28,079 nucleotides of DNA from JACQFK01 sp035644495 (GTDB taxonomy: Bacteria > Planctomycetota > MHYJ01 > JACPRB01), in assembly GCA_035644495.1 (NCBI GenBank), contig DASQOM010000289.1, positions 1 to 28,079 of the forward strand. The letters run 5' to 3'. A model generated the notes under the pieces. It did not search any database, was not told the origin of the DNA, and saw only the letters and a program-made list of their open reading frames with translations. Below are positions 8,367-15,561 of this stretch, piece after piece; position 1 is the first letter of the stretch, and each line of letters opens with the position of its first letter. The translations under genes and the position numbers were made by a program.

Positions 8367-8978
8367 CTAGGTTCCTTCCTTGCCCGAACCCATCGCCTTG
8401 ATCTTGTAGGGGGTCGCCGCATCGCGCCGCGAGAAGGCGCGGGTCGGACAGGCCCGGGCGATGGTGCATTCGTTGCAGTTCACGCACACGTCGTGCCGGA
8501 TCTGGAGGTGCATGGCCCCGTTTCCGAAGGTGGTGCAGCCCTTCACGCACTTCGCGCAGCCGACGCACAGGGATTCGTCGATCCGGTATTCGTAGTACGG
8601 CCCCTCGACGAGCGTCCGCTTGATCGCCGACGTGGGGCACATCTGGTTCTCGACCGCCGTATTCTGCTCGGTCTGGTTGGGCTGGAGATATCCGAAGCAG
8701 AGGTTGCAGTACCCGCAGATCCCATAGGAATGAACGCACTTCACGGCCGACGGCAGGAGCACGCACTCCGTCTCGCAAAGGCCGCAGGAGACGCAGAGGC
8801 CGGGATCGATCTGCCAGACGGTGTCGTCGGCATGCAGCTTGAGCGCGGTCGCGCCCGCCGCCGCCGTCAGGGCCACCGCCGCACCGACCCGCAGGCCCGT
8901 CTGCATGAAGGACCGGCGGTCGATGAATCCGACCGACCCGGACTTGCTGTGGTCGTCGACTCTACGCAGGTCTACCAT
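8367..8978 (-). CDS. Tat-exported four-cluster ferredoxin (MauM/NapG type)
   Basis: A 203-residue periplasmic electron carrier. A twin-arginine signal (D-R-R-S-F-M-Q-T, residues 20-27) precedes a hydrophobic stretch (about 30-47). Four [4Fe-4S] cysteine groups follow: C62/C65/C68/C72; C81/C88/C91/C94 with C114; C138/C141/C144/C148; and C165/C168/C171/C177. In the NapG/NapH and MauM/MauN pairs, such a protein works with a NapH-type membrane ferredoxin, here the next gene. I chose ATG at 8978, because a GTG at 9020 would add a tail without improving the signal peptide. With this start it overlaps the upstream small gene by 17 bases. Family assignment is firm; partner and direction of electron flow are inferred. 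Confidence 0.87.
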   Translation of the reverse strand: MVDLRRVDDHSKSGSVGFIDRRSFMQTGLRVGAAVALTAAAGATALKLHADDTVWQIDPGLCVSCGLCETECVLLPSAVKCVHSYGICGYCNLCFGYLQPNQTEQNTAVENQMCPTSAIKRTLVEGPYYEYRIDESLCVGCAKCVKGCTTFGNGAMHLQIRHDVCVNCNECTIARACPTRAFSRRDAATPYKIKAMGSGKEGT

Positions 8979-9204
8979 GCGATTCCCGTTCTCTGTGCTC
9001 TTCGGCCTTGGGAAGTTCACAGCCCTGCTTCAGGGCGACGCAGCTGTTGCAGGGGCTCGATTCGTTGATGCAGGTGTTGATCTGGCCGCGCTTGATCATC
9101 AGGGCGATGCCGCCGCCGGCGAGGCCCAGCGCGAGGTTGCGGCCCATGGTCCGGAAGAACGCCCGACGGTCCTCCGGGAAGCCCTCTGTAGCCATGTCGC
9201 TCAT
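8962..9204 (-). CDS. Small twin-arginine protein with four cysteines
   Basis: An 80-residue protein. It has a twin-arginine-like start (E-D-R-R-A-F-F-R-T-M-G-R, residues 11-22) and a hydrophobic segment (about 24-36). A short tail carries four cysteines in a symmetric pattern C45-x6-C52-x2-C55-x6-C62. That pattern could bind an Fe-S cluster, haem or metal, or form disulfides; I cannot tell which. It leads the redox gene run and overlaps the Tat ferredoxin gene by 17 bases, so it is probably exported with it as a partner subunit. I do not recognise the family. A second in-frame ATG at 9195 is an alternative start, and no strong ribosome site is seen before either. Confidence 0.72.
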   Translation of the reverse strand: MSDMATEGFPEDRRAFFRTMGRNLALGLAGGGIALMIKRGQINTCINESSPCNSCVALKQGCELPKAEEHRERESHGRPA

Positions 9205-9292
9205 AACAATGATACGCCCAAGTCTATTCCGAGATTACGTCGGGGACGAAATCCAACCCCGTTGCTTCTATATGTGTAGCCTACCACGCCCC

Positions 9293-9311
9293 ACCCCCAA
9301 TGCAAGGGGGT
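9293..9311. other. GC-rich hairpin at the end of the NHL-repeat gene
   Basis: ACCCCC (9293-9298) and GGGGGT (9306-9311) form a perfect 6-base-pair stem with a 7-base loop, overlapping the stop codon of the NHL-repeat gene. No T-run follows on either strand, so it is not a classical intrinsic terminator. It may still pause transcription or protect mRNA between the propeller genes and the redox genes. The rest of the gap to 9205 is relatively AT-rich, with only weak promoter-like hexamers such as minus-strand TATCAT (9214-9209). Confidence 0.4.
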
Positions 9312-10327
9312 CAGGGATGGGAGACCCCGTTGTTCAGCGAGTAGATCCGAACCGACGACGTCCCGGGGTCCGCCACCAGGATATGGTCCTTGGAGTCCAC
9401 CGCCACGTCCAAGCCGTGGATGCCCTTTTCGAAGTCCTTCGCCGCCGCCACCACGCCGATCAGGTCGCCGTTGGGCGCGTGCACCTTCACCCGCACCAGG
9501 CCCTTCTCGGCCGTGACGAACGAGCCGTCCTTCCGCATCGTGAAATGGCTGGGATTGCAGCAGCCGGAGAATTTCTCGATCTGCGGCCCCGACTTCCCCC
9601 AGGAGGTCGCCATCGTGTCGTCCTCCCGGTAGTTCTCCAGGAGCCGGCGGCCCGTATGCGCCACCCACGGCGTACCGTTCTGGTCCACCGCGACGTCGAA
9701 GTAGGGGCTCGGGATCTCGTACTTTCCCGTCCCCGCCACCTTGCCCGCCTCGCCCAGGCGCCCCACGATCTTTCCCGACTTGTCGAAATGGATCACCGTC
9801 TTGTCGCCGAAATCGGCGGCGTAGACGGCCTTCTCGGAGACCGCCACCGACGTCATCCAGGCCGTCGGCCCCGGCTTCTCCCAGACCGCCTTCCTGCCGC
9901 CCTTCGTGTCGTAGACCTCGAGATGATCCCAGACGCCGACATAGACGGTGCCGTCCGCGTCGACCGCCATGCAGTTGGGAACGTTCCCCAGATCGACGCG
10001 GGACTCGACCTTCCCGTCCCTGCCCAGGATCACGTAGCACTTGTCGCCGGCGGCGTAGATCCGGTCGTCCGGGCCGACGGCGATCGCGCGCAGCTGCTTC
10101 AGGCCGGTGGCCAGGCGCGCGTCTTCCTTCGCGATGATGAGCTTGGGATCGACCACCAGCATGGACTCGATGATATCGTCGACGTCCGCCGCTTCCGGGC
10201 GGGCCTTGCCGCTGCCCTGCGTGCTCATTCCGGACTGATAGACCGGCTTGCGATTGGCGAGGAGATACCCCAGCACGCCGCAGGCGCCGGCGCAGAGGAC
10301 GGCGATCAGGATCCAGAAGATCTTCAT
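9311..10327 (-). CDS. NHL-repeat beta-propeller protein with N-terminal membrane anchor
   Basis: A 338-residue protein. One hydrophobic N-terminal segment (about residues 3-24) acts as signal anchor, followed by an NHL-type six-bladed propeller. The blades show repeated [ILV]-A-V-x-x-D-x-x-x-x-[IV]-Y-[AV] motifs (AIAVGPDDRIYAAG, CMAVDADGTVYVG, GLDVAVDSKDHILVAD). A distinctive F-S-G-C-C-N-P motif precedes T-A-E-K-G-L-V-R-V-K-V. The vicinal cysteines might form a disulfide or bind a ligand. The start is ATG at 10327, overlapping the stop of the upstream PQQ-like gene (ATGA), so the two are translationally coupled; a longer reading to 10414 has no support. It probably works in the periplasm with the neighbouring propellers. 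The function is unknown. Confidence 0.82.
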   Translation of the reverse strand: MKIFWILIAVLCAGACGVLGYLLANRKPVYQSGMSTQGSGKARPEAADVDDIIESMLVVDPKLIIAKEDARLATGLKQLRAIAVGPDDRIYAAGDKCYVILGRDGKVESRVDLGNVPNCMAVDADGTVYVGVWDHLEVYDTKGGRKAVWEKPGPTAWMTSVAVSEKAVYAADFGDKTVIHFDKSGKIVGRLGEAGKVAGTGKYEIPSPYFDVAVDQNGTPWVAHTGRRLLENYREDDTMATSWGKSGPQIEKFSGCCNPSHFTMRKDGSFVTAEKGLVRVKVHAPNGDLIGVVAAAKDFEKGIHGLDVAVDSKDHILVADPGTSSVRIYSLNNGVSHP

Positions 10328-12198
10328 TCGATGCCCTTCCCGACGTCCAGGCACACGAGAACCTTGGAGTCGCGGATCAGGAGGCGGTCCCCGACAAGGG
10401 CGATCGGCGCCCACGCGTCATGGCCCTGCAGAATCTTGCACTGGCCCAGCTCCTCGTATTTCTGCGTGCTGGCTTTCACCAGCGTCAGGGCGCAGTCCTT
10501 GCCGAGAACGAAGAACTTCCCGTCCGCGAGCAGGATCGGCTCATACTGGCCGAAGCGCTTCTCCTTGCCGCTTTCCCAGATGATCTTGCCCTTGTCATAG
10601 GGGTTCATGCAGACCAGCTGCTGCTTCCGCCCGCCCGAGGAGTCCGGCAGCAGGGCGTAGATGTGCTTGTTGTAGTACACGGGCGTCTGCTGCTCGCAGG
10701 AAAGCCCTTCTTTCTCGTCCAGCTTCCAGAGCACCTTGGCCTCGAACTTCCCGCCGGCCTCCGTCAGCTGCACCAGCGAGCTGCCGCCCTGGTAGCCCGC
10801 GGTCATGAAGATATAGCCGTCGTCCAGGATCAGCGGCGACGGCGCGATGACCTGCTTGTCGAGGCAGACGACCTCCCAGAGCAGCGTCCCCGCATCCGCC
10901 GGCTCAGCCGAGACGCCGACCATCTTCCCCCACTCGGCGCAGTAGGCGTACATCTTCTTGCCCTTGAACGTGATCGGCGTGACCGAAGAGTGGGACATGT
11001 CCAGCTTGCCGGGGTTGGGCGTCTTCCACACGATCTTGCCGGACTCGAGATCCACGCCCATGATGAGGACTTCCTTGCCGCCGGGCGCGATGATCGCATT
11101 CGTTCCGTCGATGATCGGACACTGGGCGGTGTACCAGTCCGGCATCTTGCTGCCGTAGTCCTTCATCAGGTCGAGGCCCCACTTCAGCGCGCCCGTCTGC
11201 GCGTCGACGCACATCACGTGGCACTTCGAGCCCATCGAGACCGCATACTTCTCGTTGATCGCGGGCACCGTCCGGGTGAAGCCGTGGTTGTTGACGATCT
11301 TCAGCGGGTAGGAGCGCCGCCAGATTTCCTTTCCATCCTCCATGGAGAAGCAGCGGAGCGACTCCTCCTTGTTCTTCGGGTCGTAGTCCTGGAGGTACAT
11401 CCGTCCCCCAAGCGCGGCGGCGCCGGAGTATCCTTCGCCCAGCTCCGGGATGGTCCACTTCACCGGCGGGCCCGCCTTGGGCCACTTGTTGGCGAGCGGG
11501 ACGTCGGTGGCGATGTTGTCGTACTTCGGTCCCCGAAAGGCCGGCCAGGATCCCGTCGGCCCTCCCGCCTTGCCGCCCAGGTTCTCCTTGAAGTTCAAGC
11601 CGATGTCGACTTTCTCGGGCGCCTCGGCGGCGGGTTTTTCGGCGGCTGCAGTGGCCGGTGTCTCCGCGGAGGCGTGGCCCGCTCCGGCGGCGCCGGCCGC
11701 TCCCGGATTGGCGGCGGCGAATCCCTTCCCCTCCTGCCCGGGCCCCTGCCACGCCACCCGCTCGAGCGGATGACGGTCCGTCAGCCGGACCAGCAGGAAG
11801 ACCGTCGTCCCGCCCAGCAGGACGACCAGCATCAGCAGGCCACCCATCATCATCATCGCGGCCTTCGCCGTGATCGTGATGTTGACGGCACCTTCCTGAG
11901 TCTTCGGGGCAGGCGCGCGCACGCCCACGCTTCCGGGCTTCGGTCCCTCGGGCGCTTTCGCTTCCGCGGGTTTGGACTCGGGAGTCTTTGCCGCCGCCGC
12001 TGCGGGTGCGGGGGCCGGTTTCGCGGCTGCGGGCTTGGCTTCTGCCGCTTTGACTTCGGCAGGTTTGGCCTCTGCCGGCTTGGCCACCTCGACGGGCTTC
12101 GCTTCGGCGGGCTTGTGCTCCGCGGGCTTCGGCTCCGGCGGCTTGACGTCGGACGCCTTCGATTCCGTCGAAGGCGCCTCCGCTTTTGCATCGCTCAT
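10324..12198 (-). CDS. Membrane-anchored PQQ-like beta-propeller protein with Ala/Pro/Lys/Glu N-terminus
   Basis: A 624-residue protein. A long charged low-complexity segment (about 18-100, repeats such as K-P-A-E-A-K-P-A-E-V) lies before one strong membrane span (about 113-137). A second Ala-rich linker (about 160-195) and a PQQ-like propeller follow from about 215. The propeller begins with GSWPAFRGPKYDN and shows blade motifs such as DAQTGALKWGLDL and DLESGKIVWKTP. The low-complexity part should be cytoplasmic and the propeller periplasmic. That resembles the other anchored propeller at 5086-6906 but with a different membrane layout. No catalytic residues are evident and PQQ binding should not be assumed. 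A plausible promoter lies 42-70 bases upstream. Confidence 0.85.
   Translation of the reverse strand: MSDAKAEAPSTESKASDVKPPEPKPAEHKPAEAKPVEVAKPAEAKPAEVKAAEAKPAAAKPAPAPAAAAAKTPESKPAEAKAPEGPKPGSVGVRAPAPKTQEGAVNITITAKAAMMMMGGLLMLVVLLGGTTVFLLVRLTDRHPLERVAWQGPGQEGKGFAAANPGAAGAAGAGHASAETPATAAAEKPAAEAPEKVDIGLNFKENLGGKAGGPTGSWPAFRGPKYDNIATDVPLANKWPKAGPPVKWTIPELGEGYSGAAALGGRMYLQDYDPKNKEESLRCFSMEDGKEIWRRSYPLKIVNNHGFTRTVPAINEKYAVSMGSKCHVMCVDAQTGALKWGLDLMKDYGSKMPDWYTAQCPIIDGTNAIIAPGGKEVLIMGVDLESGKIVWKTPNPGKLDMSHSSVTPITFKGKKMYAYCAEWGKMVGVSAEPADAGTLLWEVVCLDKQVIAPSPLILDDGYIFMTAGYQGGSSLVQLTEAGGKFEAKVLWKLDEKEGLSCEQQTPVYYNKHIYALLPDSSGGRKQQLVCMNPYDKGKIIWESGKEKRFGQYEPILLADGKFFVLGKDCALTLVKASTQKYEELGQCKILQGHDAWAPIALVGDRLLIRDSKVLVCLDVGKGIE
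11938..12147 (-). repeat. Low-complexity coding repeat (K-P-A-E-A type)
   Basis: Degenerate 12-15-base units encode alternating Lys/Pro/Ala/Glu over roughly 70 residues at the N-terminus of the PQQ-like protein. The repeat is imperfect at DNA level but uniform in composition. A comparable block occurs in the other membrane-anchored propeller gene of this operon. Confidence 0.65.
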
Positions 12199-12239
12199 AT
12201 CAGCCCTGCCCCTGGACCCGGAAGTTGCGACCCGTTCCC

Positions 12240-12268
12240 ATTTTGACGTGCGTCTTCTCTCATTACAA
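12240..12268 (-). promoter_or_regulatory. Candidate sigma-70-type promoter upstream of the anchored PQQ-like gene
   Basis: On the minus strand, TTGTAA (12268-12263) and CAAAAT (12245-12240) are separated by 17 bases. Each matches four of six consensus positions. The predicted start of transcription is about 35 bases before the ATG at 12198. The 82-base gap between the two PQQ-like genes is otherwise featureless, so this may give the second gene its own transcript. Confidence 0.35.
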
Positions 12269-12280
12269 GCCCGGGTTCCG

Positions 12281-13501
12281 TCAATGGACGTCGACGCAGA
12301 CCAGGTCGCCGTCGCTGTTCCGGCAATAGATGAATCCGTTCGCGAGGACGGGCGCCGTCCAGTTCTTGGCCTTGGCGTTGAGGACGGTGGCCTTGGCCGC
12401 CTCCTTGAACACGTTCGGGTTCGCGTCGCCCGTCACGAGGGTGCCGTTCTTGTCGATCGCCAGGATCATGCCCGACGCGATCATCAGGTTTTCGAACCCG
12501 CCTTTGTGGGTCCACTTGACCTTGCCCGATTTCGCCTCGAGGCAGCGCAGCTGGCCCTGCCCCGTATTCCCGTCGACCCCGTAAAGGTGGCCGTCCAGGT
12601 AGATCGGGCTCGCGAAATGCCCCCGCAGATTCTGGTTCTCCCAGACCTGCTTGACGTTCTTGCCCGAGAGATCCAGCAGCGTGCAGCCGTGCTCGTATCC
12701 CGAGGTGATGAACAGCTTTCCGTCGAAGAAGACCGGGTCCGCCGCGTTGACGTCGTACTGCGTCTGCCACGGGTGCGACATCTGTTTTTCACCGGTCAGG
12801 GCGTCGACGACGATGACATCCTTGAAGCTGAAGAAGGCGAGGCTGTCCTTCCCCTTGAGGGAAAAACGCACGGCCGAGGCATAGCCGCTCTGGCCTCCGC
12901 CGCTTTCCCAGATCTTCTCGCCCGTGAGCTTGTCGAGCGCCAGGCCGCTCGCCCGGGCGTTGTACACCACCGCCTTGTCGACGATCACCGGCGACGAGGC
13001 GAAGCCCCAGGTGATGTTGGCGGCGCCGAAATCCTTGATGAGATTCTTCTGCCACTTCACTTTTCCCGTCGCCGCCTCGAGGCAGAACGCGTGGCCTTCG
13101 CGGCTCAGGCTGTAGACGCAGTCGCCGTCGACCACCGGCGTGGACCGCGGGCCCTCGAAGTTGCCCTGGTCGCAGGGATAGGAATGCTTCCAGATCTCCT
13201 TGCCCGTCTCGGAGTCGAGGCAATAGACGATGTCGCTCCCGCCCGGGTTGCCCATCGTGTAGAGGCGGTTCCCCGCCACCGACAGGCAGGAATGCCCCTT
13301 CCCCAGCGAGGCCTTCCACTTGATCTTTCCCGCGGCGAGGGCCTGGGGCTTCCATCCCTTCTCGGAGCTGATGCCCGTCCCCTCCGGACCGCGCCAGCGG
13401 GCCCAGTCGCTGGCCTGGGAGCGGAGCGCCCCGCCGAGGGCGGCGATGAGCGTCAGGCCGGCGAGCCGGATTCCGATCCCCCGGGAACAATTCAGCCTCA
13501 C
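12281..13501 (-). CDS. Secreted PQQ-like beta-propeller protein
   Basis: A 406-residue protein with a signal peptide (residues 1-30, ending S-Q-A), then a PQQ-like propeller over its full length. The mature part opens with D-W-A-R-W-R-G-P. Blades carry LDSETGKEIWKHS, LEAATGKVKWQKN, LDKLTGEKIWES and LEAKSGKVKWTHK, the W-docking repeats typical of this fold. The start is GTG at 13501, preceded by AAGGAA seven bases upstream. Reading further upstream to 13576 would put a charged segment before the signal peptide and is less likely. It is the first gene of the minus-strand run and is divergent from the lipoyl-protein operon. It lacks a membrane anchor, unlike its two relatives downstream. Function unknown; a periplasmic scaffold or binding protein is likely. 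Confidence 0.84.
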   Translation of the reverse strand: MRLNCSRGIGIRLAGLTLIAALGGALRSQASDWARWRGPEGTGISSEKGWKPQALAAGKIKWKASLGKGHSCLSVAGNRLYTMGNPGGSDIVYCLDSETGKEIWKHSYPCDQGNFEGPRSTPVVDGDCVYSLSREGHAFCLEAATGKVKWQKNLIKDFGAANITWGFASSPVIVDKAVVYNARASGLALDKLTGEKIWESGGGQSGYASAVRFSLKGKDSLAFFSFKDVIVVDALTGEKQMSHPWQTQYDVNAADPVFFDGKLFITSGYEHGCTLLDLSGKNVKQVWENQNLRGHFASPIYLDGHLYGVDGNTGQGQLRCLEAKSGKVKWTHKGGFENLMIASGMILAIDKNGTLVTGDANPNVFKEAAKATVLNAKAKNWTAPVLANGFIYCRNSDGDLVCVDVH

Positions 13502-13561
13502 GCGCGGTTCCTTGTCATATAGCGTAGACGGGCCGCGGGCCTTCGACGTTGGCGGCCGCCT

Positions 13562-13570
13562 TGCTATACT
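13562..13570 (+). promoter_or_regulatory. Extended -10 promoter element for the plus-strand operon
   Basis: TGCTATACT matches the extended -10 form (TG-N-TATAAT, five of six). It sits about 50 bases before the ATG of the lipoyl-protein gene in the 119-base divergent gap. The -35 region is weak (TTCGAC at 13542-13547, 17-base spacing), as is often tolerated with an extended -10. The expected transcription start is near 13577. Confidence 0.45.
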
Positions 13571-13587
13571 AAACACCGGGTACGGAC

Positions 13588-13600
13588 CGGAATATTTCCG
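13588..13600. promoter_or_regulatory. Small inverted repeat in the leader of the plus-strand operon
   Basis: CGGAA and TTCCG flank a 3-base centre as a perfect 5-base inverted repeat, between the predicted transcription start and the ribosome site GGGAG (13612-13616). It could be an operator half-site pair or chance; there is no second copy to support it. Confidence 0.2.
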
Positions 13601-13620
13601 CCTCCAGAACCGGGAGACGA

Positions 13621-14079
13621 ATGGGAGCCGAGGACCTTCACTATAAGCGTTCGAGGTTCTCGACCCGTCTCTTCACGGACCGGCTCTATACCGGAGGCCA
13701 TTCCTGGCTGCGGCGGGGCGAGGGAGACCGGTGGCAGGTTGGATTCACGAAGTTCGCGGTCCGGATGCTGGGCGAGGCGGTGGAGTTGGGCTTCGAAGTG
13801 CCCCCCGGTTCGGAGGTTCAGACGGGGCAGCCGATCGGATGGATCGAGGGCTTCAAGGCCGTGACGGATCTTTATGCCCCGTTCTCCGGGATTTTCGTGG
13901 AAGGAAACCCGGCCCTGAGCAAAGAAATAGAGCTTGTCCAGAAGGACCCTTCCGGGAGAGGATGGTTGTATACCATCCAGGGGACTCCGGGAGACGGCTG
14001 TCTCGACGTCCCGGGCTACGTCGCCGTCCTGGACGCCACGATCGACAAGATGCTGGGAAAACGCCATGACGCTTCCTGA
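13621..14079 (+). CDS. Glycine cleavage H-protein-like lipoyl carrier protein
   Basis: A 152-residue protein with the hammerhead fold of GcvH/lipoyl-binding proteins. The lipoyl-lysine site is W-I-E-G-F-K79-A-V-T-D-L-Y-A-P-F-S-G, close to the GcvH consensus E-x-[VF]-K-A-x-x-x-[IL]-Y-x-P-x-S-G. The upstream W-x-x-G-F-T-x-F-A segment of H proteins is also present (Q-V-G-F-T-K-F-A). The protein should carry a lipoyl group whose dithiol shuttles electrons or a bound group. No glycine cleavage T, P or L protein is nearby, so it is not an ordinary gcv gene. Lipoate-binding proteins also accompany Hdr-like sulfur systems, and two genes downstream there is an HdrA-like fragment. It is the first gene of the operon and overlaps the GTPase gene by 14 bases. 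GGGAG lies four bases before the ATG. Confidence 0.85.
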   Translation: MGAEDLHYKRSRFSTRLFTDRLYTGGHSWLRRGEGDRWQVGFTKFAVRMLGEAVELGFEVPPGSEVQTGQPIGWIEGFKAVTDLYAPFSGIFVEGNPALSKEIELVQKDPSGRGWLYTIQGTPGDGCLDVPGYVAVLDATIDKMLGKRHDAS

Positions 14080-15208
14080 GCCGCGCGAGGACCGGGCTCG
14101 ATACATCATGATCGGCGGATTCCTCGGCGCGGGGAAGACCACCGCGATGGCGCGCCTGGCCCGCCGCTTCACCGACCGCGGCCAGCGGGTCGGACTCATC
14201 AGCAACGACCAGAGCAGCGGACTCGTCGACACCGCCCTGCTCCGTTCCAAGGGCTTCCCCGTCGAGGAGATCCCCGGCGGCTGCTTCTGCTGCCGCTTCA
14301 ACTCGCTCGTCGAAGCCGCCGACAACCTGGACAGGACCACGCGGCCCGACGTCTTCGTGGCGGAACCCGTCGGCAGCTGCACCGACCTCGTCGCCACGGT
14401 GTCCTATCCCCTGCGCCGCATCTATGGCCAGCGCTTCGAGGTCGCGCCGATGAGCGTCCTGGTCGATCCCGTGCGCGCGGCCCGCGTCCTCGGCATCGAA
14501 AAGGGACCTCAGTTCTCCGGGAAGGTCATCTACGTCTACCGCAAGCAGCTCGAGGAGGCGGACATCATCGTCGTGAACAAGTGCGACTCGATCACCGAGG
14601 CGTTCCGCGAGAAGCTCGTGGCGACGCTCCAGGTCGCGTTTCCGCGCGCGAAGGTCGTCTGCGTCTCCGCGAAGGAAGGCTCCGGCCTCGACGCCTGGTT
14701 CGACCTCATCGACCGCTCCCGCCCGGGCGACGCGCCCTCCATGGAGCTGGACTACGACCTCTATGCCGAGGGCGAGGCGCTGCTCGGCTGGCTCAACTGC
14801 ACGGTCCGCCTGGACTCGGACTCCTCCTTCGACGCGAACCAGACCCTGCTCTGGCTTGCGCGCGACCTCCGGACCCGGCTTTCCGCGAAGAGCGCCGAGA
14901 TCGCGCATCTCAAGATGACCCTGGACTCCGGCGACGGCACGGGGTCGCTGTCCGTGGTCAGCATCGTCCGAAACGACAGCGAACCCGATCTCCGCGAGTC
15001 GCTGATGGACCGCGTCAGGGGCGGCTCGCTCATCCTCAATCTCCGGGCCGAGGCGGATCCCGAATTCCTGCTCGACTCCGTCCGCCAGTCGCTGGCCTCC
15101 CTGGGCGGCGGCATCCGGTCGACCGTCGAACACTCCGAGCATTTCCGTCCGGCGCGGCCCCAGCCGATCCACCGGATGAGCGGCCCGGACGAAGGAACCG
15201 TATCGTGA
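14066..15208 (+). CDS. COG0523 (CobW-like) metal-binding GTPase
   Basis: A 380-residue P-loop GTPase of the G3E family, which insert metals or activate metalloenzymes. Visible motifs are the Walker A loop G-F-L-G-A-G-K-T-T (18-26), the family's metal-binding C-x-C-C in G-G-C-F-C-C (71-76), a Walker B-like D-V-F-V-A-E-P (95-101) and the guanine-specificity motif N-K-C-D (171-174). The C-terminal third (about 240-380) differs from the usual CobW C-terminal domain and I do not recognise it. The ATG at 14066 overlaps the lipoyl-protein gene, and its TGA overlaps the next GTG. The context suggests delivery of a metal, or assembly of a cluster, for one of the operon's iron-sulfur proteins; the metal is unknown. 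Confidence 0.85.
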   Translation: MTLPEPREDRARYIMIGGFLGAGKTTAMARLARRFTDRGQRVGLISNDQSSGLVDTALLRSKGFPVEEIPGGCFCCRFNSLVEAADNLDRTTRPDVFVAEPVGSCTDLVATVSYPLRRIYGQRFEVAPMSVLVDPVRAARVLGIEKGPQFSGKVIYVYRKQLEEADIIVVNKCDSITEAFREKLVATLQVAFPRAKVVCVSAKEGSGLDAWFDLIDRSRPGDAPSMELDYDLYAEGEALLGWLNCTVRLDSDSSFDANQTLLWLARDLRTRLSAKSAEIAHLKMTLDSGDGTGSLSVVSIVRNDSEPDLRESLMDRVRGGSLILNLRAEADPEFLLDSVRQSLASLGGGIRSTVEHSEHFRPARPQPIHRMSGPDEGTVS

Positions 15209-15561
15209 ACGCGCCGGCCGCCCCGCGCATCCTCTACTGCAACTGCAGCTACGCCCAGGTCGTGCCCAGGGAAGTGAAGGAGGAAGTGCTGCGGAGGCTC
15301 TGCGAATCCGGGGCCGCCTTCGACGCCGTCGCGGATCTCTGCGACATGTCGGCGCGGAAGGACCCCGCCCTGCAGAAGCTCGTGGAAGGCGGGGCGGTCC
15401 GCATCGCGGCCTGTTATCCGCGCGCGGTGCGCTGGCTCTTCCATGCCGCCGGCGCTCCGCTCCCCAAGGAGGGCGTCGAGGTCCTCAACATGCGCGAGCA
15501 GTCCGCGGCCGAGATCACGGGCGCGCTGTTCGCGGGACCGCGGGAGCAGGCACCGACGTGA
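15205..15561 (+). CDS. Small cysteine protein resembling the HdrA N-terminal Fe-S domain
   Basis: A 118-residue protein. The layout resembles the N-terminal domain of HdrA (heterodisulfide reductase subunit A) without its FAD and ferredoxin parts. It has a beta-strand ending in Y-C-N-C (residues 11-14), a mid-protein D-L-C-D, then I-A-A-C-Y-P-R-A-V-R-W-L-F (about 74-86) and finally L-N-M-R-E-Q (about 99-104). In HdrA the equivalent C-x-C, C, A-C-[SP]-P-R and N-I-R-E-[QH] segments occur in this order. The assignment rests on motif order alone. The GTG start overlaps the GTPase stop (GTGA), with GAAGGA upstream, and the end overlaps the ferredoxin gene by four bases. A redox or cluster-carrying role with the lipoyl protein or ferredoxin is inferred. 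Confidence 0.72.
   Translation: MNAPAAPRILYCNCSYAQVVPREVKEEVLRRLCESGAAFDAVADLCDMSARKDPALQKLVEGGAVRIAACYPRAVRWLFHAAGAPLPKEGVEVLNMREQSAAEITGALFAGPREQAPT

Noticed and set aside
1401..9204. Complex I (Nuo) locus
   Set aside because: No NuoA, B, C, D, H, I-N type genes are present. Only E/F-like and part of G-like sequences are seen.
9293..9311. Rho-independent terminator after the NHL gene
   Set aside because: The stem is good but short and no T-run follows on either strand, so I list it only as a hairpin.
13621..14079. Part of a glycine cleavage operon
   Set aside because: The downstream genes are not GcvT, GcvP or lipoamide dehydrogenase.
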